Shown here: one piece after another, positions 7,013 to 8,473 of the stretch
Layout: each line of letters opens with the position of its first letter
Numbering within the stretch: the first letter of the stretch is position 1
Origin: Lachnospiraceae bacterium UBA5895
GTDB lineage: Bacteria; Bacillota; Clostridia; Lachnospirales; Lachnospiraceae
Assembly: GCA_002431915.1 (NCBI GenBank)
Contig: DJEP01000081.1
Coordinates: forward strand, 10,096-18,568
Direction: 5' to 3'
Length of the DNA stretch: 8,473 nt
Translations under genes and position numbers: made by a program
The notes under the pieces: generated by a model
The model's database searches: none
The model's input: only the letters and a program-made list of their open reading frames with translations
What the model was told of the DNA's origin: nothing

Positions 7013-7156
7013 TTAATTGATCTGACTTGCAATCGTGGCAAGTTCTGAAGCAATACTTGCCCTCAGATGCTCCAATGCATTCGCGATCAATATTCCCGCA
7101 ATAACAATAGCTGCTGCAATAATTATCTTGCCAATCAGATTCTGGTATTCTTTCAT
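7013..7156 (-). CDS. Small 47-residue single-pass membrane protein
   Basis: This short gene encodes a 47-residue protein that starts MKEYQNLIGK, continues with a hydrophobic helix at about 8-26 (IGKIIIAAAIVIAGILIAN) and ends in an amphipathic stretch, LRASIASELATIASQIN. It would be a single-pass inner-membrane peptide. Support for a real gene comes from a good AAGGAG site (plus-strand 7166-7171) nine bases before the ATG, clean spacing of 33 bases after the Dabb gene and 27 bases before the GNAT gene, and a composition suited to a membrane helix. I recognise no family. A type I-like toxin, a regulatory micropeptide and a membrane-anchoring partner of a neighbouring enzyme are all possible, and nothing in the sequence chooses between them. 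Confidence 0.72.
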   Translation of the reverse strand: MKEYQNLIGKIIIAAAIVIAGILIANALEHLRASIASELATIASQIN

Positions 7157-7189
7157 CCTGATTTTCTCCTTTTCGCAAGGTTACAAGTT

Positions 7190-7489
7190 TTATTCGTAAT
7201 CAAAGATAGTCTTAGCCAGAATACGATCTCCGTATTTTGCCTTCCATTCCTGATGTGCTGCGGAAGCATCGTACACAGGCAACGCCTCCGGATCCATCTC
7301 CATCTCGATCATCAGGTCATGACGGTTCGGTCTCGACGTCACATTTTCATAAATATTCACTGTATGAACGCCCTCGATCTGCTTCGTTCGATCAAAGATT
7401 GCGCGGATATCCGCAAGCATCTCCCTGCTCGCCGCATCCTCCCGGTTCCATACATTTTCTTTAAATTTCACAATAATCAGGTGCTTCAT
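7190..7489 (-). CDS. Dabb (dimeric alpha/beta barrel) domain protein
   Basis: This is a 99-residue cytosolic protein of the Dabb (stress-responsive A/B barrel) family, whose members form dimeric ferredoxin-like barrels. The family includes a few enzymes and many proteins with unknown roles. The sequence shows the first strand MKHLIIVKFKENV, a helix around 17-38, IEGVHTVNIYENV (38-50), the strand RHDLMIEMEM (56-65), PVYDASAAHQEWKAKYGDR (71-89, the conserved Tyr and His-Gln region) and the ending TIFDYE. These are close to the family pattern and the length is standard. The start ATG is preceded by AAGGGGG with nine bases between; CCCCC lies at 7499-7503 on the + strand. It is the first gene of the likely four-gene - strand operon. 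An 8-bp inverted repeat lies just upstream. The reaction, if any, is unknown. Confidence 0.88.
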   Translation of the reverse strand: MKHLIIVKFKENVWNREDAASREMLADIRAIFDRTKQIEGVHTVNIYENVTSRPNRHDLMIEMEMDPEALPVYDASAAHQEWKAKYGDRILAKTIFDYE

Positions 7490-7491
7490 TT

Positions 7492-7527
7492 AACATATCC
7501 CCCTTATCTTACTATTGCTGATATGTT
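7492..7527 (-). promoter_or_regulatory. Inverted repeat in front of the Dabb gene
   Basis: AACATATC (7492-7499) and GATATGTT (7520-7527) are perfect 8-base reverse complements separated by 20 bases. The arm nearer the gene overlaps the first base of the GGGGG ribosome site, and the rest of that site lies in the loop. It could be a repressor operator or an RNA hairpin limiting translation. A possible weak promoter (TTGTAG, 17 bases, TAGGAT, read on the - strand) lies just upstream, but its match to consensus is poor. Confidence 0.35.
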
Positions 7528-7548
7528 TTATCCTACCACGGCATCACC

Positions 7549-8337
7549 TCAGCTACAACCAAAATATTCCTGCAAAATCATTTCTACTTTGTCTGCGTTC
7601 AAAGGATACTGTTTTGTTTCGTATGTAAGAATCAGATTTACGGAAGGAATGATGCCATGCCGACAATATAGTTTTATTTTGTCGCAGGCATGATTGCAAT
7701 AGTCCGGATTATCCATCATTCCAAAATGCTCCCAATAGAAGTATTGTCCTGTAAAAGGATGCCGCATCACAAAATCCGGATATAAAATCACTCCATCCAA
7801 AACCAGTTTTTCTTCATAGTGAAACGGTATTTTATTTTGAAACAGCATTCTGTCAATAATTGCTTCTGATTTAGACCGCAGCATTTTCCCATGAGTTCCC
7901 TGTACTAATAGGTTTTCCGGATGTTTTGTACATTTTTCGTAGGGTTCCTCCTGCCACCGCTCTAGTTCCTTATCCAATGGTCTGAAATTCTTGGCAAGTA
8001 ATTTCCCATACTCTGGATGATTCAATAAATATTCTGAGCCTATTTTAATCTTGTCTGTCTTTCTTAAATAGGCTTCCCATCCCGCAACCTCGCTCTCCAG
8101 TTCCTTTTTTCTATATTCATAATATTTTTTTAATGCCAATATTTCTGCCTGATTTCTTTCAGTTTTGGGAAGATAGTGTAGCCCATTCTCCTCTTTTATT
8201 TTCCATTTATATCGATTTTCATTTTTAAAGCATTGCAATTCTCCCTGCGGAAACTTTTTCTCCACTTTTTTAATTCTTTCTAGTTCTTTATTAATTTCCA
8301 ATATTCTGTTTTCTATATTTTCGCGTGTAACCCTCAC
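7549..8337 (-). CDS. PD-(D/E)XK nuclease-like protein with charged N-terminal helical part
   Basis: The predicted product is 262 residues. The first half is rich in Lys and Glu and likely helical or coiled-coil (about 2-30 and 60-90). The second half carries a restriction-endonuclease-like core: RSKSEAIIDRML (154-165), FHYEEKLVL (172-180), YPDFVM (186-191) with Asp188, and YWEHFG (201-206) with Glu203, then a helix with YCNHACDKIKLYCRHGI. This E, PDF, EHFG series resembles nuclease domains at the C-termini of some helicases and stand-alone Bacillota proteins. The usual Lys of the E-x-K motif is not at its standard place, so activity is uncertain. I prefer the GTG at 8337 because AAAAGGAGG (plus-strand 8342-8350) is four bases before it. 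An in-frame ATG at 8379 has no ribosome site and lies inside a repeat. The gene is clearly more AT-rich than its neighbours, which suggests transfer. The target is unknown. Confidence 0.75.
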   Translation of the reverse strand: MRVTRENIENRILEINKELERIKKVEKKFPQGELQCFKNENRYKWKIKEENGLHYLPKTERNQAEILALKKYYEYRKKELESEVAGWEAYLRKTDKIKIGSEYLLNHPEYGKLLAKNFRPLDKELERWQEEPYEKCTKHPENLLVQGTHGKMLRSKSEAIIDRMLFQNKIPFHYEEKLVLDGVILYPDFVMRHPFTGQYFYWEHFGMMDNPDYCNHACDKIKLYCRHGIIPSVNLILTYETKQYPLNADKVEMILQEYFGCS

Positions 8338-8358
8338 TTTTCCTCCTTTTGTCCCGAT

Positions 8359-8364
8359 ACTATA
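8359..8364 (-). promoter_or_regulatory. Possible -10 box for the nuclease-like gene
   Basis: On the - strand TATAGT lies 21 bases before the GTG at 8337, at a plausible distance for a short leader. No convincing -35 box is seen 16-18 bases further upstream, where the sequence is A-rich repeat DNA. If it is used, transcription would start downstream of the alternative ATG at 8379, which supports the GTG start. Confidence 0.25.
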
Positions 8365-8371
8365 GCTTTCC

Positions 8372-8473
8372 CAGGGCATATTTTTATTTTTCTTGCTATC
8401 ACGCCCCGGCTTTGCGATTCCCTCAGGGCGTATTCTTATTTTTCCTGCTATTGCGCCCCGGCTTTGCGATTCC
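8372..8473. repeat. 52-bp tandem repeat, two copies, continuing past the window edge
   Basis: Copy one (8372-8423) and copy two (8424-8473, cut by the window end after 50 bases) are identical at 45 of 50 compared positions. The differences are at unit positions 7, 12, 22, 29 and 30, and four of the five fall in the A/T-rich half or at its border. Each unit joins CAGGGC, a T-rich tract, and CGCCCCGGCTTTGCGATTCC. At the junction of the copies ACGCCC (8401-8406) can pair with GGGCGT (8426-8431) around 19 bases. The period is not a multiple of three and stops interrupt the frames, so it is unlikely to encode repeated protein. More copies may follow outside. Confidence 0.82.

Noticed and set aside
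6726..7178. 150-codon open frame on the - strand
   Set aside because: It overlaps the GNAT and small membrane-protein genes in another frame, is rich in Cys, Arg and Gly, and shows no domain.
7067..7693. 208-codon open frame on the + strand
   Set aside because: It crosses three genes of the opposite strand, lacks a ribosome site and has no recognisable motif.
8372..8473. CRISPR array
   Set aside because: The 52-bp period is conserved along its whole length, with no alternation of constant repeat and unique spacer, and no cas genes are visible.

Overview
The window looks like chromosomal DNA from a low-to-mid GC, Gram-positive anaerobe of the Bacillota. Lachnospiraceae is my best guess. The basis is strong AGGAGG-type ribosome binding sites, lipoproteins with an Ala/Thr/Glu-rich spacer after the lipidated cysteine, UgpC/MsmK-type sugar importers, and Nudix, GNAT and Dabb accessory genes. 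The taxonomic placement is inference; there is no rRNA or other marker gene here.

The left half (81-4632, + strand) is one compact operon for a CUT1-type ABC importer: ATPase, two membrane permeases and a lipoprotein solute-binding protein. It probably imports an oligosaccharide or a sugar/glycerol phosphate. The last two genes overlap by 4 bases (ATGA), and a terminator hairpin follows at 4642-4695. The binding protein is unusual because it has a C-terminal membrane segment as well as its N-terminal lipid anchor.

The middle (4706-5733, + strand) is a separate transcription unit. A good sigma-A-like promoter is followed by a leader of about 90 nt with three successive hairpins. Next comes a lipoprotein with a low-complexity spacer and two beta-rich, probably OB-fold, domains, and then a bidirectional terminator.

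The right half is on the - strand and converges on that terminator. Read in its own direction it holds a PD-(D/E)XK-like nuclease protein that is AT-rich compared with its neighbours, a Dabb-domain protein, a 47-residue membrane protein, a GNAT acetyltransferase and a Nudix hydrolase. The last four are tightly spaced and probably form one operon. A doubtful 47-codon frame (5713-5856) lies between the Nudix gene and the terminator. The right edge (8372-8473) enters a 52-bp tandem repeat that continues beyond the window.

I do not see a clearly new multi-gene system. The observations most worth checking are the doubly anchored binding protein, the structured leader, the small membrane protein and the 52-bp repeat beside the nuclease-like gene.
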